This document shows, piece by piece, positions 1 through 9,141 of a stretch of DNA of 64,000 bases. How positions within the stretch are numbered: position 1 is the first letter of the stretch; every line of letters begins with the position of its first letter. The translations under genes were made by a program, and so were the position numbers. The notes beneath the pieces were generated by a model. The model was not told the DNA's origin. It did not search any database and worked only from the letters and a program-made list of their open reading frames with translations. The DNA comes from Marinicauda pacifica (GTDB lineage Bacteria > Pseudomonadota > Alphaproteobacteria > Caulobacterales > Maricaulaceae). The DNA lies in assembly GCF_004793635.1 (NCBI RefSeq), contig NZ_SRXV01000001.1:930501-994500 (forward strand). The letters are read 5' to 3'.

Positions 1-1754
1 TGCCCGAAGGCACGCGGCGTGTCGTGTCCGGCAAGGCCGAGCGCTTTGGCTCGGAAATCCAGATCGTCCATCCCGATCTCGTCGCCAGGCCCGAAGACCT
101 GGACGATGCCGATCTGATCCAGCCCAACTATCCACTGACGGCGGGCCTGACCGTCAATGTCATGCGCAAGGCCGTCCGAAGCGCCCTGGATGTCACACCT
201 GCCCTGCCGGAATGGCTCGATCCGGCGTTGCTGGACCGGGAAGGCTGGACAGACTGGGCCGGTGCGCTGACCAGCCTGCACCGTCCAGAGAACGCTGGCG
301 ATGTCGATCCCCAGAACGCCCCACGCCGGCGCCTCGCCTTCGACGAGCTCTTTGCCCACCAGCTCGCCCTGAAGCTAGCCCGGGCCGATCGCCGCTCGCG
401 GACAGGCCGAGAGGTCACCGGGGACGGCACCAGGGTCCAGGCCGTGCTCGATCACGCACCGTTCACGCCGACCGGCGCTCAGATAAGGGCTTACGAGGCG
501 GTGCGTGACGACCTGGCCGCACCGGCCCGGATGATGCGACTGCTACATGGTGATGTGGGGTCGGGCAAGACGTTCGTGGCGGCGCTCGCCGCAGCGAGGG
601 TTGCCGAGGCGGGCTTCCAGACGGCCGTCATGGCCCCGACCGAGATTCTCGCACGCCAGCACGCATCGGTTCTGACTCCGCTTCTCGAACCCGCAGGCAT
701 TACCGTCGCGGCCCTGACGGGGCGCGACAAGGGGCGCGTGCGAGAGGAGATTGTCGGACGGCTGTCACACGGCGAGATCACTGTGGTGTGCGGTACGCAC
801 GCGCTTTTCCAGGAGGGCGTGGAATTTCACGATCTCGGGCTTGTCGTGGTTGACGAGCAGCACCGCTTCGGGGTGTCGGACCGGCGCAGGCTCGGCGCGA
901 AGGGGCAGCGCCCCGATACGCTGGTCATGAGCGCGACGCCGATCCCTCGCACGCTGACGCTGGCGGTCTACGGCGATCTTGACGTCTCGCGGCTGGACGA
1001 GAAGCCCGCCGGACGCATCGCGCCGGTGACGCGCGTGATCAGCGCAGAGCGGCTGGGCGATGTGATCGAAGGTCTGCGCCGCGCTCTGGCCAATGGCGAG
1101 CGCGCCTACTGGGTCTGCCCGCTCGTCGAAGAAAGCGACACCAGCGATCTGGCGGCGGCGGAAGAGCGTTTTCACTTGCTGTCCCAAGCGCTCGGCGTCC
1201 GCGTCGGGCTGATCCATGGACGGATGAAGGCGCGCGACAAGGAGGCCGTTGCCAATGCCTTCCGGGCCGGAGAGCTCGACCTGCTCGTGGCCACCACGGT
1301 GATCGAAGTCGGCGTGGATGCGCCGGATGCCACCATCATGGTGATCGAGCATGCCGAACGGTTCGGCCTGGCCCAATTGCATCAGCTGCGCGGCCGGGTC
1401 GGCCGCGGCGACAAGCCCTCCTCCTGCCTGCTGCTCTACCATGGCGTGCTGGGCGAGACCGCGCGGGCGCGGCTTGAAGTCATGCGCGCGAGCGATGACG
1501 GCTTCGTGATTGCCGAGGAAGACTGGAAGCTGCGCGGGTCGGGCGATCCCCTGGGACTTCGACAATCGGGCATGCCGGATTATCGCTTTGCCGATCTGGG
1601 TGTGCACGGCGATCTGCTTGCCATGGCCAGCGACCAGGCGCGCCTGGCCGTCAGCCGCGAGGACCCGTTGTCTGGCGAGCGCGGGGAGGCCCTGCGCACG
1701 CTGCTCTACCTGTTCGAACGCGATGAGGGTGTCCGGCTCATGCGGTCGGGCTGA
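1..1754 (+). CDS. recG: ATP-dependent DNA helicase RecG (5' truncated by window edge)
   Basis: RecG unwinds branched DNA and regresses stalled replication forks. The reading frame is open from base 3, so the gene begins upstream; only about the last 580 residues are present, against a usual family length near 690. Seen here are a Walker A motif (GDVGSGKT, near 549-572), a DEQH box (852-863), the SATPIPRTL motif III and the LRGRVGRG motif VI, then the RecG C-terminal segment around GDPLGLRQSG. A GTG at base 24 could be read as a start but would cut off part of the wedge domain, so I treat the gene as partial. It converges on the DUF502 gene with a 3 bp gap. Confidence 0.96.
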   Translation, partial: PEGTRRVVSGKAERFGSEIQIVHPDLVARPEDLDDADLIQPNYPLTAGLTVNVMRKAVRSALDVTPALPEWLDPALLDREGWTDWAGALTSLHRPENAGDVDPQNAPRRRLAFDELFAHQLALKLARADRRSRTGREVTGDGTRVQAVLDHAPFTPTGAQIRAYEAVRDDLAAPARMMRLLHGDVGSGKTFVAALAAARVAEAGFQTAVMAPTEILARQHASVLTPLLEPAGITVAALTGRDKGRVREEIVGRLSHGEITVVCGTHALFQEGVEFHDLGLVVVDEQHRFGVSDRRRLGAKGQRPDTLVMSATPIPRTLTLAVYGDLDVSRLDEKPAGRIAPVTRVISAERLGDVIEGLRRALANGERAYWVCPLVEESDTSDLAAAEERFHLLSQALGVRVGLIHGRMKARDKEAVANAFRAGELDLLVATTVIEVGVDAPDATIMVIEHAERFGLAQLHQLRGRVGRGDKPSSCLLLYHGVLGETARARLEVMRASDDGFVIAEEDWKLRGSGDPLGLRQSGMPDYRFADLGVHGDLLAMASDQARLAVSREDPLSGERGEALRTLLYLFERDEGVRLMRSG

Positions 1755-1757
1755 GTC

Positions 1758-2468
1758 TTACAGGACTCCGTCGGTATTCTCGCGCGAGGCGCCGCGCTTG
1801 GCCGGCGTTTCCGGCACCGCGCCGTCGGGCAGGTGCTCTGGCGTGACCAGGCCGAACGAGATGATCAGCTTGGCCGCCTCCTCGACGGACAGCGACAGCT
1901 CGATCACCTTGGATCGGGGAACGAAGAGCAGGAAACCGGAGGTCGGGTTGGGGGTCGTCGGCACGAAGACGCCAATCACTTCTTCGCCCTGGCCCACGAC
2001 CGCACGGATTTCACCCTTGGCGTAGGACGAAACGAAGGCGACCGCATAGCTGCCCTTCATCGGGTATTCCACCAGCACAACCTCCTTGAAGGAGTTCTGC
2101 TGGCCAGAGAAGACTGTTTCGACAATCTGCTTCAACCCGCCATAGAGATTGCGGACCAGCGGCACCGAATTCACGATCCGCTCGCCAAATCCGAGCAAGG
2201 TGCGCCCGAAGATATTGGCTGCGAGCGCGCCGAGAAACGTGAGCGCCAGGATGGCGATGATCAGTCCCATGCCGGGCAACGCGAAGGGCAGATAGCTTTC
2301 AGGATTATACCGCGCCGGCACGAGCGGTTTGATCGTCGAGTCGACGAAATTGACGAATGTCACGATCAGCCAGACCGTCACCGCCACGGGGGTGACGACC
2401 ACGATGCCGGTCAAAAAAGAGTTGCGAAGCCAGCGCAGCACGAATCCAGTCTCCGATTTCCCGCTCAA
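1758..2468 (-). CDS. DUF502 family membrane protein
   Basis: The 236-residue protein has two strong hydrophobic segments near the N-terminus (about residues 17-37 and 65-90), separated by a loop containing the family-typical DSTIKPL stretch. A soluble C-terminal half follows, with the VRNLYGGLKQIVETVF and PTTPNPTSGFLLFV signatures. These match the DUF502 family of inner-membrane proteins, whose function is unknown. The longest frame uses a TTG start. A GTG at 2441 has a better ribosome binding site (GGAG 9 nt upstream) and may be the true start, giving 227 residues. The gene often sits next to recG in alphaproteobacteria, as here. Confidence 0.85.
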   Translation of the reverse strand: MSGKSETGFVLRWLRNSFLTGIVVVTPVAVTVWLIVTFVNFVDSTIKPLVPARYNPESYLPFALPGMGLIIAILALTFLGALAANIFGRTLLGFGERIVNSVPLVRNLYGGLKQIVETVFSGQQNSFKEVVLVEYPMKGSYAVAFVSSYAKGEIRAVVGQGEEVIGVFVPTTPNPTSGFLLFVPRSKVIELSLSVEEAAKLIISFGLVTPEHLPDGAVPETPAKRGASRENTDGVL

Positions 2469-2599
2469 GCAGGCTTAGCACGAGTGTGCGCGACACCATA
2501 CGTGGCCTTGCGGCAGCAAGAAGGCGCAGCGACAATGCAAATTCGCCGTGATCCGGGAGGTTCCGCCCGAACCGCGGCGGCACGCATGGAGGTCAGTGT

Positions 2600-3814
2600 A
2601 TGGTCCGCGCCACCCCGTTCCGATCCTTGTGGTTCACCGTCATTATCGGCGGACTTGGGGCCCTCCTGATCCTGGCCGTTCTGGCGAGCTGGGTCCTGCG
2701 CGACCAGATATTCCAGACCTTCCTCGATCCCGGCGTGCCCTATCAGACCTACGAGCTTCCGCCCGCGCCCGATTACACGCGGGCTGAAAGCTGGGCTCGG
2801 CGCCCGGATCCCGCCCTACTGGAGTCCCAGCCGTTGCGACCGGCCGTCTTCTTCGTTCATCCCACCACGTATGATGGCGGAGACGAGTGGAATGCACCGT
2901 TCGACCGGCCACAGGAGGCCGAGGAATTATCCGGGATCATCCTGCCCAACTACGCAGCGCCCCTCACTGGCGACGGCCTCCTCTTCGTGCCTCATTACAG
3001 GCAGGCCTCGCTCTACGCTTTCATGAACAACCGGGAGGACTCGCAGGCGGCCCGTCTGCAGGCGTTCGAGGATGTCCGTCGCGCCTTCGCCCGGTTCAGG
3101 GCTGAAATCGGCGAGGACCGGCCCTTCATCATTGCAGGGCTGGGCCAGCAGGGCGGACTTCATGCCCTGGGGGTCATCCTACGCGACATTGCGCCGGACG
3201 AGGCATTTCGCCATCGCATGGCGGCCGCATATCTGCAGGAATCGATCGTTCCGCTTGACCTGTTCGAAGGGCCACTGGCCAGCCTTCCGCCCTGCGCCTC
3301 GCCCGAACAGGTCCGATGCGTGATCGCCTTTGCCAGTGTCGAACCCGACGAGCAGAGCCGTGTGGATGCCTTGCTGGACCGCGGCATGTCCTGGACCTCT
3401 GACGGCTCGCTGTCCTACGTCGAGGATCGCGGAACACTGTGCGTCAATCCCCTGCTGGGGACGAATTCGGAGGATTTCGCGCCAGCCCGGTTGCATCAGG
3501 GCGGTGCCGCGGCCGAAGGGCTCGAGCCTGGCGACGAACCGTCTCCGCTTGCCTCCCAGACCGGGGCGCAATGCCAGAACGGGGTGCTGATGATCGAGAC
3601 ACCCCGATCGCGCGCTCTGCGGCGGCCCCACAGGCTGGGTGAGGACCGCCGGGTCCCGCCGTTCAACCTGTTCTATGTCGACATTCGCGAGGACGCCGCG
3701 CGGCGCGGCGCGCTCCTTTCGGCCATTCTGGCCGAAGAAGCGCGATACGCACCGCCGCTTGAGGCCATCGAGGAGATCGAGGTCTCGCCGGTCGAACCGA
3801 TCGATCCGCAATAG
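2600..3814 (+). CDS. DUF3089 family protein, alpha/beta-hydrolase-like, nucleophile apparently lost
   Basis: A single N-terminal membrane anchor (about residues 10-32) precedes a periplasmic domain with DUF3089 landmarks: FFVHPTTY near residue 85, a WNAPFD segment, PHYRQASLYAF, and a beta-strand PFIIAGLGQQGGLHA near residue 180. In the family as I know it this last strand carries the nucleophile elbow, typically HSQGS. Here it reads LGQQGG, with no serine and one extra residue, so hydrolase activity is doubtful. A clear GGAGG lies 7 nt before the ATG. The gene is transcribed alone and converges on hldE with a 9 bp gap. Confidence 0.75.
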   Translation: MVRATPFRSLWFTVIIGGLGALLILAVLASWVLRDQIFQTFLDPGVPYQTYELPPAPDYTRAESWARRPDPALLESQPLRPAVFFVHPTTYDGGDEWNAPFDRPQEAEELSGIILPNYAAPLTGDGLLFVPHYRQASLYAFMNNREDSQAARLQAFEDVRRAFARFRAEIGEDRPFIIAGLGQQGGLHALGVILRDIAPDEAFRHRMAAAYLQESIVPLDLFEGPLASLPPCASPEQVRCVIAFASVEPDEQSRVDALLDRGMSWTSDGSLSYVEDRGTLCVNPLLGTNSEDFAPARLHQGGAAAEGLEPGDEPSPLASQTGAQCQNGVLMIETPRSRALRRPHRLGEDRRVPPFNLFYVDIREDAARRGALLSAILAEEARYAPPLEAIEEIEVSPVEPIDPQ

Positions 3815-3822
3815 GGTCGACG

Positions 3823-5292
3823 CTAGCGGCGCCCGGCGAGTTTGTTGACCAGGTTGGTTGTGGAGAGACCCTCAACGAGCGGCGCCAGGACGACTTCTCC
3901 GCCATGCGCCTTTATGTGACGTGCGCCCGGCAATTCGTCGGCGGTGTAGTCTGCTCCCTTGATCAGAACGTGCGGCGTTAGGGCTTCGATGAGGGCCTGC
4001 GGCGTGTCTTCCTCAAACACCACGACCCGATCGACCATTTCGAGCGATGCCAGCATGAGGGCACGGCTGGCCTGGTCATTGACCGGCCGGTCCTCGCCCT
4101 TGAGCCGTTGCACCGACCCGTCGCTGTTCAGCCCGACAATGAGCCTGTCGCAGGTCGATTTCGCGTGGCGCAGCACGGCCAGATGGCCCGGATGCAGAAT
4201 ATCGAAGCACCCGTTGGTGAAGCCGATCTTGAGACCCTCGCGGCGCCATTGATCGGCCAGCGTGGCGGCCGTGTCGCGCGTGATGACCCTCCAATCAGGC
4301 GCCTTCTCACCGCCTGCCGCGTCCTGCAAGACTTCTTCAGGGGTGACGCTCGCTGTGCCAGCTTTGCCCACCGCGGTTCCCGCGGCGAGGTCAGCCAGGG
4401 CCATGCAGTCCGGCAAAGTGAGGCCGGCGGCGACACCCAGGGAGAGGGCCGCCAACGCGGTATCGCCAGCGCCTGATACGTCAAAAACCGAACGTGGACG
4501 AGCGCGGTGGTGGGCGACGGCCGCATTGCCTGCCAGCAAGCTCATCCCCTGCCCGCCACGTGTAACCAGCAGGGCATCGGTTTCCGGCAAGCGGGATTTG
4601 AGCGTTTTCAGCGCGTTTTCAGCGCTTTGGTCGTCGGTCACCGGTAATCCGGTTTCCGCGGAGAGTTCGTCGGCATTCGGCTTGATGACATAAGCGCCGT
4701 CATAGCGCGTATAGTCGAGCCCGCGCGGGTCGACGCAAACCGGGACCCCCGACTTGCGGGCCAGATCGATGAGCGATCGGGCAAAGTCGCCGCTGACGAG
4801 CCCTCTGCCGTAGTCTGAAAGGATCACAACATCGGCGCCGTCGATCCGGCTGCGGACGGCGTCGAGAACGCGCTCCTGAGTATCAGAACCGATCGGTGCT
4901 TCGGGGTCTCGATCAACGCAGAACATCTGCTGGCCGTTCGCGACGTAGCGTATCTTGCTCGGCGTGCACCGCGATACGTCAGTCAGCACGCCTGCTGCGG
5001 AATCGGGAGCGCTCGATGTCAGTAGAGCGCGGACGGCATCGCCTTCGGCATCATTGCCGACGACACCGACAAGAATGGCCTGTCCGCCCAGGCTCTCGAC
5101 ATTACGCGCGAGATTGCCCGCCCCGCCCAACATCGCGCTGCGCCGGATTTCCGACAGGATGGGGACAGGCGCTTCGCGGCTGACCCTGCGCACCTCTCCG
5201 TAGACAAAGCTGTCATACAGGATGTCGCCGACGCAAAGGGCCCGCCGGCCCGCGAACTGGTCCAGAAGCCGTGCCGCTGTCGCGCGTTGCAT
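3823..5292 (-). CDS. hldE: bifunctional heptose-7-phosphate kinase / heptose-1-phosphate adenylyltransferase
   Basis: HldE makes ADP-heptose for the LPS inner core in two reactions: phosphorylation at C1, then adenylyl transfer. The N-terminal PfkB/ribokinase domain (about residues 10-310) ends with the catalytic SGAGDT motif near residue 272. The C-terminal cytidylyltransferase-like domain starts at TNGCFDILHPGH near residue 360. The frame is open further upstream, but the ATG at 5292 has GGAG 8-9 nt before it and lies 14 bp after the kdsA stop, giving 489 residues, a normal HldE length. It forms an operon with kdsA, so KDO and heptose supply for LPS are coupled. Confidence 0.95.
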   Translation of the reverse strand: MQRATAARLLDQFAGRRALCVGDILYDSFVYGEVRRVSREAPVPILSEIRRSAMLGGAGNLARNVESLGGQAILVGVVGNDAEGDAVRALLTSSAPDSAAGVLTDVSRCTPSKIRYVANGQQMFCVDRDPEAPIGSDTQERVLDAVRSRIDGADVVILSDYGRGLVSGDFARSLIDLARKSGVPVCVDPRGLDYTRYDGAYVIKPNADELSAETGLPVTDDQSAENALKTLKSRLPETDALLVTRGGQGMSLLAGNAAVAHHRARPRSVFDVSGAGDTALAALSLGVAAGLTLPDCMALADLAAGTAVGKAGTASVTPEEVLQDAAGGEKAPDWRVITRDTAATLADQWRREGLKIGFTNGCFDILHPGHLAVLRHAKSTCDRLIVGLNSDGSVQRLKGEDRPVNDQASRALMLASLEMVDRVVVFEEDTPQALIEALTPHVLIKGADYTADELPGARHIKAHGGEVVLAPLVEGLSTTNLVNKLAGRR

Positions 5293-5306
5293 TGCCGTCT
5301 CCGGGT

Positions 5307-6173
5307 CTAATCGAACGTCATCGGAGGGCGCGCCTTGGCCAGGGCGTCGAATTCCAGAAGATCGGCGCACAACGCTTCAAAATAGCGCATCGGGATCATG
5401 TTCGGTCCGTCCGAGGGCGCATTGTCGGGATCGGGGTGAGTCTCCATGAACACCATGGCCACACCGATCGAGACTGCGGCTCTTGCCAGGTGCGGCACGA
5501 ATTCCCGTTGCCCGCCCGAGCGTCCGCCCTGCCCACCCGGCTGCTGAACGGAATGAGTGGCATCGAAAACGATCGGGCAGCCGATATCGGACATGATCGG
5601 GAGTGCCCGCATGTCCGAGACGAGCGTGTTGTAACCGAAGCTGACGCCGCGCTCGCAGGCAAATACGTTCGGGTTGCCGGCCTCGGTCAGCTTGGCGATA
5701 ACGTTCTTCATGTCCCAGGGCGCAAGGAATTGCCCCTTCTTCACATTGACCGCTCGCCCGGTCTGCGCAGCCGCGACCAGCAGATCGGTCTGCCGGCACA
5801 GGAAGGCGGGGATCTGGAGCACGTCGATTACCTGGCCGACCTCGGCGCATTGTTCGGCCGTGTGCACATCAGTCAGCACTGGCAGGCCGGTTTTCAACCG
5901 GACTTCCTCGAAAATCGGCAGCGCCTTGTCGAGCCCGATGCCGCGCGCGCTTCCCGCGCTGGTACGATTGGCTTTGTCGAAGCTGGACTTGTAGATGATG
6001 TTGGCGCCGAGACGCTCACCGATCTCTTTCAGAGCGTGCGCTGTCTCCAGCGCGTGTTCACGGCTTTCCATCGCACAGGGACCCGCGATGAAACTCAGTT
6101 TTTGCGAGTTACCGATTCTATAGGCCGGACCGACAGACCGCGGAATTTCTACGATTGAGTTGGGCGTGCTCAC
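5307..6173 (-). CDS. kdsA: 3-deoxy-8-phosphooctulonate synthase (KDO-8-P synthase)
   Basis: KdsA condenses phosphoenolpyruvate with arabinose-5-phosphate to KDO-8-phosphate, the first committed step of the LPS KDO sugar. The 288-residue protein shows the family signatures IAGPCAMES near the N-terminus, [35 protein letters not shown], and the [11 protein letters not shown] segment. The start is GTG at 6173 with GGAG 9 nt upstream. It is the first gene of a two-gene operon with hldE and is divergent from the photolyase gene, sharing a 155 bp intergenic region. Confidence 0.96.
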   Translation of the reverse strand: MSTPNSIVEIPRSVGPAYRIGNSQKLSFIAGPCAMESREHALETAHALKEIGERLGANIIYKSSFDKANRTSAGSARGIGLDKALPIFEEVRLKTGLPVLTDVHTAEQCAEVGQVIDVLQIPAFLCRQTDLLVAAAQTGRAVNVKKGQFLAPWDMKNVIAKLTEAGNPNVFACERGVSFGYNTLVSDMRALPIMSDIGCPIVFDATHSVQQPGGQGGRSGGQREFVPHLARAAVSIGVAMVFMETHPDPDNAPSDGPNMIPMRYFEALCADLLEFDALAKARPPMTFD

Positions 6174-6235
6174 GGGGCTGGCTCCGTTTCGGTCGGCTAA
6201 CGCGTTGGATCAAGGCTGTGCCTTACAGCTAGGGA

Positions 6236-6265
6236 TGATCCGCTTCCCTAGCCACCGCGTAGTAC
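6236..6265 (+). promoter_or_regulatory. ECF (RpoE/ChrR)-like promoter upstream of the photolyase operon
   Basis: TGATCC at 6236-6241 is followed after exactly 18 bases by TAGTAC at 6260-6265, about 63 nt before the photolyase ATG. The -35 half matches the TGATC-type element described for sigma factors paired with ChrR anti-sigma proteins in the photo-oxidative stress response. The -10 is an imperfect match to TAAG-type elements. A second TGATCC with the same spacing precedes the ChrR-like gene at 14985. Assignment is by eye and a single hexamer can occur by chance. Confidence 0.45.
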
Positions 6266-6328
6266 TGCACATCGAGTTTCGCGTCACCTGTGCGGTGTCG
6301 CTGCTGTGCCTGGAGACGACTGCCTCGT

Positions 6329-7780
6329 ATGACCGCTGCCAAAGAGCCTGTGATCGTCTGGTTCCGCCAGGATTTGCGATTAAGCGATAACCCCGCCTTG
6401 CTGGCTGCGCGCGACTCCGGCGCGCCGATTCTGCCGATCTATATCCTCGACACCGAAACAGAGGGTGAGTGGGCGCCGGGGCCTGCCTCGCTCTGGTGGC
6501 TTCACCACAGCTTGAGCGCATTGGCTGGAAGTCTCGAAGCCGCAGGGGCGCGGCTCTGGCTCAAGAGAGGCAGAGCCGACAAGATTCTAGCTGAGCTCGT
6601 CCGGGAGGTTCGCGCCAGCGCGGTCTACTGGAACCGCGTCTACGAACCAGCCGCGATACGCCGCGACAGCCAGATAAAGACCGATTTAAAAGAGGACGGG
6701 GTAGAAGTGCGTTCGTTCAACGGCGCGCTTTTAGCCGAGCCGTGGGAAATCTCGACCAAACAGGACACGCCCTACAAGGTCTACACTCCATTCTGGCGGG
6801 CGCTGAAGTCCACAGTCACCCCAAAGGAGCCGGCTCCGCGCGTGACCTCGGTTGACGGGTATGGCGGTGCACCAGCCAGCGATACGCTCGACGACTGGAA
6901 TCTGCGTCCCACCCGGCCAGATTGGGCCGGTGGATTGCGCGATGCCTGGTCGCCCGGCGAAGCGGGCGCGACTTCGCGTCTGAACAGGTTTCTGGACAAG
7001 GCGCTGACCGGGTATGCGTCAAACCGCGATTGCCCTGCAATCGACGGAACGTCCAGCCTCTCGCCTCATCTTCACTTCGGCGAAATCTCGCCGCGCCAGA
7101 TTTGGCAGGCCGTCGAGGACCGGGTCTCGAACGGGCCTACGCGCGAAGGAGCGGACTCCTTTCTCAGTGAGATCGGATGGCGCGAGTTTTCGCACAACCT
7201 GTTGTATCATTTTCCGAAATTTCCCGACGAGAACTTTCAGAACAAGTTCGACGGCTTCCCTTGGGCGGAGAATGAAGAGGCCTTCGGTGCCTGGAAGGCC
7301 GGATGCACCGGATACCCGATCGTCGACGCGGGTATGCGCCAGCTGTGGGAGACAGGCTGGATGCATAATCGGGTGCGCATGATCACCGCGTCCTTTCTCA
7401 TCAAGGACCTGATGGTTCACTGGAAGCGGGGCGAGGCCTGGTTCTGGCACACGCTGGTCGATGCCGACCTCGCAAATAACTCGGCCGGCTGGCAGTGGGT
7501 GGCCGGGTGCGGCGCCGACGCGGCACCGTATTTCCGTATCTTCAACCCGGTCTCGCAAGGCGAGAGATTCGACCCCAAAGGCGAGTATGTCCGCCGCTGG
7601 GTGCCGGAGCTGCGCGATTTGCCCAATTCGGTCATCCACGCGCCATGGACCGCCGACAAGTCCACCCTGCGTCAGGCGTCGATCACGCTTGGCGAGACCT
7701 ATCCCCATCCGCTTGTGGACCACAAGAAGGCGCGAGAACGCGCGCTTGAGGCCTGGAACAAGATCAAGGACGCCGCATGA
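6329..7780 (+). CDS. phr: deoxyribodipyrimidine photo-lyase (class I photolyase/cryptochrome family)
   Basis: This flavoprotein repairs UV-induced pyrimidine dimers using blue light. The 483-residue protein has the N-terminal antenna domain beginning VIVWFRQDLRLSDNPAL. The C-terminal FAD domain contains SPHLHFGEISPR, WREFSHNLLYHFP, DAGMRQLWETGWMHNRVRM, and the segment GWQWVAGCGADAAPYFRIFNP that binds flavin and substrate. The ATG at 6329 is chosen because homology begins there; the longer frame adds a Cys/Arg-rich tail unlike the family. Its stop overlaps the next ATG (ATGA), so it leads a translationally coupled operon with the FAD oxidoreductase, DUF1365 and cfa-like genes. Confidence 0.95.
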   Translation: MTAAKEPVIVWFRQDLRLSDNPALLAARDSGAPILPIYILDTETEGEWAPGPASLWWLHHSLSALAGSLEAAGARLWLKRGRADKILAELVREVRASAVYWNRVYEPAAIRRDSQIKTDLKEDGVEVRSFNGALLAEPWEISTKQDTPYKVYTPFWRALKSTVTPKEPAPRVTSVDGYGGAPASDTLDDWNLRPTRPDWAGGLRDAWSPGEAGATSRLNRFLDKALTGYASNRDCPAIDGTSSLSPHLHFGEISPRQIWQAVEDRVSNGPTREGADSFLSEIGWREFSHNLLYHFPKFPDENFQNKFDGFPWAENEEAFGAWKAGCTGYPIVDAGMRQLWETGWMHNRVRMITASFLIKDLMVHWKRGEAWFWHTLVDADLANNSAGWQWVAGCGADAAPYFRIFNPVSQGERFDPKGEYVRRWVPELRDLPNSVIHAPWTADKSTLRQASITLGETYPHPLVDHKKARERALEAWNKIKDAA

Positions 7781-9141
7781 ACTCCTATACAAAACCGGTG
7801 CCGCAACGCGCCAGGATCGCCGTCATCGGCGCCGGCATTTCAGGGCTCGGTGCGGCTTGGGCCTTGCGCGACGTTCACGATGTCACCGTGTTTGAATCGC
7901 GCGACAGGCTAGGCGGACACGCCAATACGGTGACCGTCGATTACGAGGGTGAAGAAGTCGCGGTCGATACCGGGTTCATCGTCTTCAACCGCCTCAACTA
8001 TCCCAACCTGACTGCCCTCTTCGGGCACCTGGGTGTGGAGACACACAAGAGCGACATGAGCTTCGGCTTCAGCCTGGACCAGGACATCGAGTGGAGCTCG
8101 AACGGCCTGGCGGGACTTTTCGCCCAGAAGCGAAACCTGGTCCGCCCCAGCTTTCTGCTCATGCTTGGTGATATTCTCAGGTTCAACAAGGACGCCATTC
8201 GCGCGCTCGAAGCTGGCAGCCTTTCCGGGCTGTCCCTGGGCGAATACCTCGATCTTGAGCGCTATAACCGCCGCTTCCGCCGCAACTATCTGCTGCCGAT
8301 GGGAGCCGCGATCTGGTCGTCCACGGAAGATGAGATGGAGCGCTATCCGGCCGAGTCCTTTGTCCGATTCTTCCGAAATCACCGCCTCGTCAATGCCCGC
8401 CGGCCCAAGTGGGAGACCGTGAAAGGTGGCAGCCGGACATATGTTAGCCGGATGCAAAGCGCACTCGAGTCAGCCGGATGCCGCTTCGAAACCGCAGCCA
8501 GCCAGGTTTTGCGTCACGAACACGGCGTCACCATCGTCAATGCAGACGGTCGCACGGAGCAATTTGACGAGGTTATCCTGGCCTGCCATTCAGATCAGAT
8601 CTTGAAACTCCTGGGCGATGCGGATGGCGAGGAACGCGAACTACTCGGCGCAATCGGATACGCGCCCAATCGCGCTGTGCTCCATCGCGATACGTCGCTC
8701 CTGCCGTCGCGCAACAACGCTCAGGCAGCGTGGTGCTATTCGCGGCAGGAGGATGGCGCGCCAGCTTCAGTCACCTACGACATGAACCGGCTCCAGGATT
8801 TACAGCCGCGCCACCGGCTTCTCGTGACGCTTAATCCCACACGCGAACCCGATCCGACCAAGGTGTTTGGACGGTTCGACTACGACCATCCCCAATTTAC
8901 CGCGCCTGCCCTCGCGGCACAGAGGATCTTCAACCGGATCCAGGGGGTGCGTCGGACCTGGTTTGCCGGGGCCTGGCTCGGATACGGATTTCATGAGGAC
9001 GGGCTGCGCTCCGGTCTTCGGGTGGCCCTGCGCCTGGGCGGGCAGATTCCCTGGGAGTTTGCCGAGGGCGACATCGATGGAGGCCGCTGGGGCACACGTC
9101 CGCAGAGTGCGATCGCGCTTGCCGCAACGGCTACGGGATGA
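7777..9141 (+). CDS. COG2907-type FAD-dependent oxidoreductase (amine-oxidase-like)
   Basis: The 454-residue protein starts with a Rossmann nucleotide-binding motif (VIGAGISGLGAAWAL, residues about 16-30) and a GG doublet motif (RLGGHANTV). It continues with VDTGFIVFNRLNYPNL and ends with a flavin-contact region near FAGAWLGYGFHEDG. This is the conserved FAD protein (COG2907) regularly found with DUF1365 and cyclopropane-fatty-acid-synthase-like genes in light-stress clusters; its substrate is unproven, and modification of fatty acyl chains is inference from context. It overlaps both neighbours by 4 bp, which implies coupled translation with photolyase upstream and the DUF1365 gene downstream. 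Confidence 0.85.
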   Translation: MNSYTKPVPQRARIAVIGAGISGLGAAWALRDVHDVTVFESRDRLGGHANTVTVDYEGEEVAVDTGFIVFNRLNYPNLTALFGHLGVETHKSDMSFGFSLDQDIEWSSNGLAGLFAQKRNLVRPSFLLMLGDILRFNKDAIRALEAGSLSGLSLGEYLDLERYNRRFRRNYLLPMGAAIWSSTEDEMERYPAESFVRFFRNHRLVNARRPKWETVKGGSRTYVSRMQSALESAGCRFETAASQVLRHEHGVTIVNADGRTEQFDEVILACHSDQILKLLGDADGEERELLGAIGYAPNRAVLHRDTSLLPSRNNAQAAWCYSRQEDGAPASVTYDMNRLQDLQPRHRLLVTLNPTREPDPTKVFGRFDYDHPQFTAPALAAQRIFNRIQGVRRTWFAGAWLGYGFHEDGLRSGLRVALRLGGQIPWEFAEGDIDGGRWGTRPQSAIALAATATG

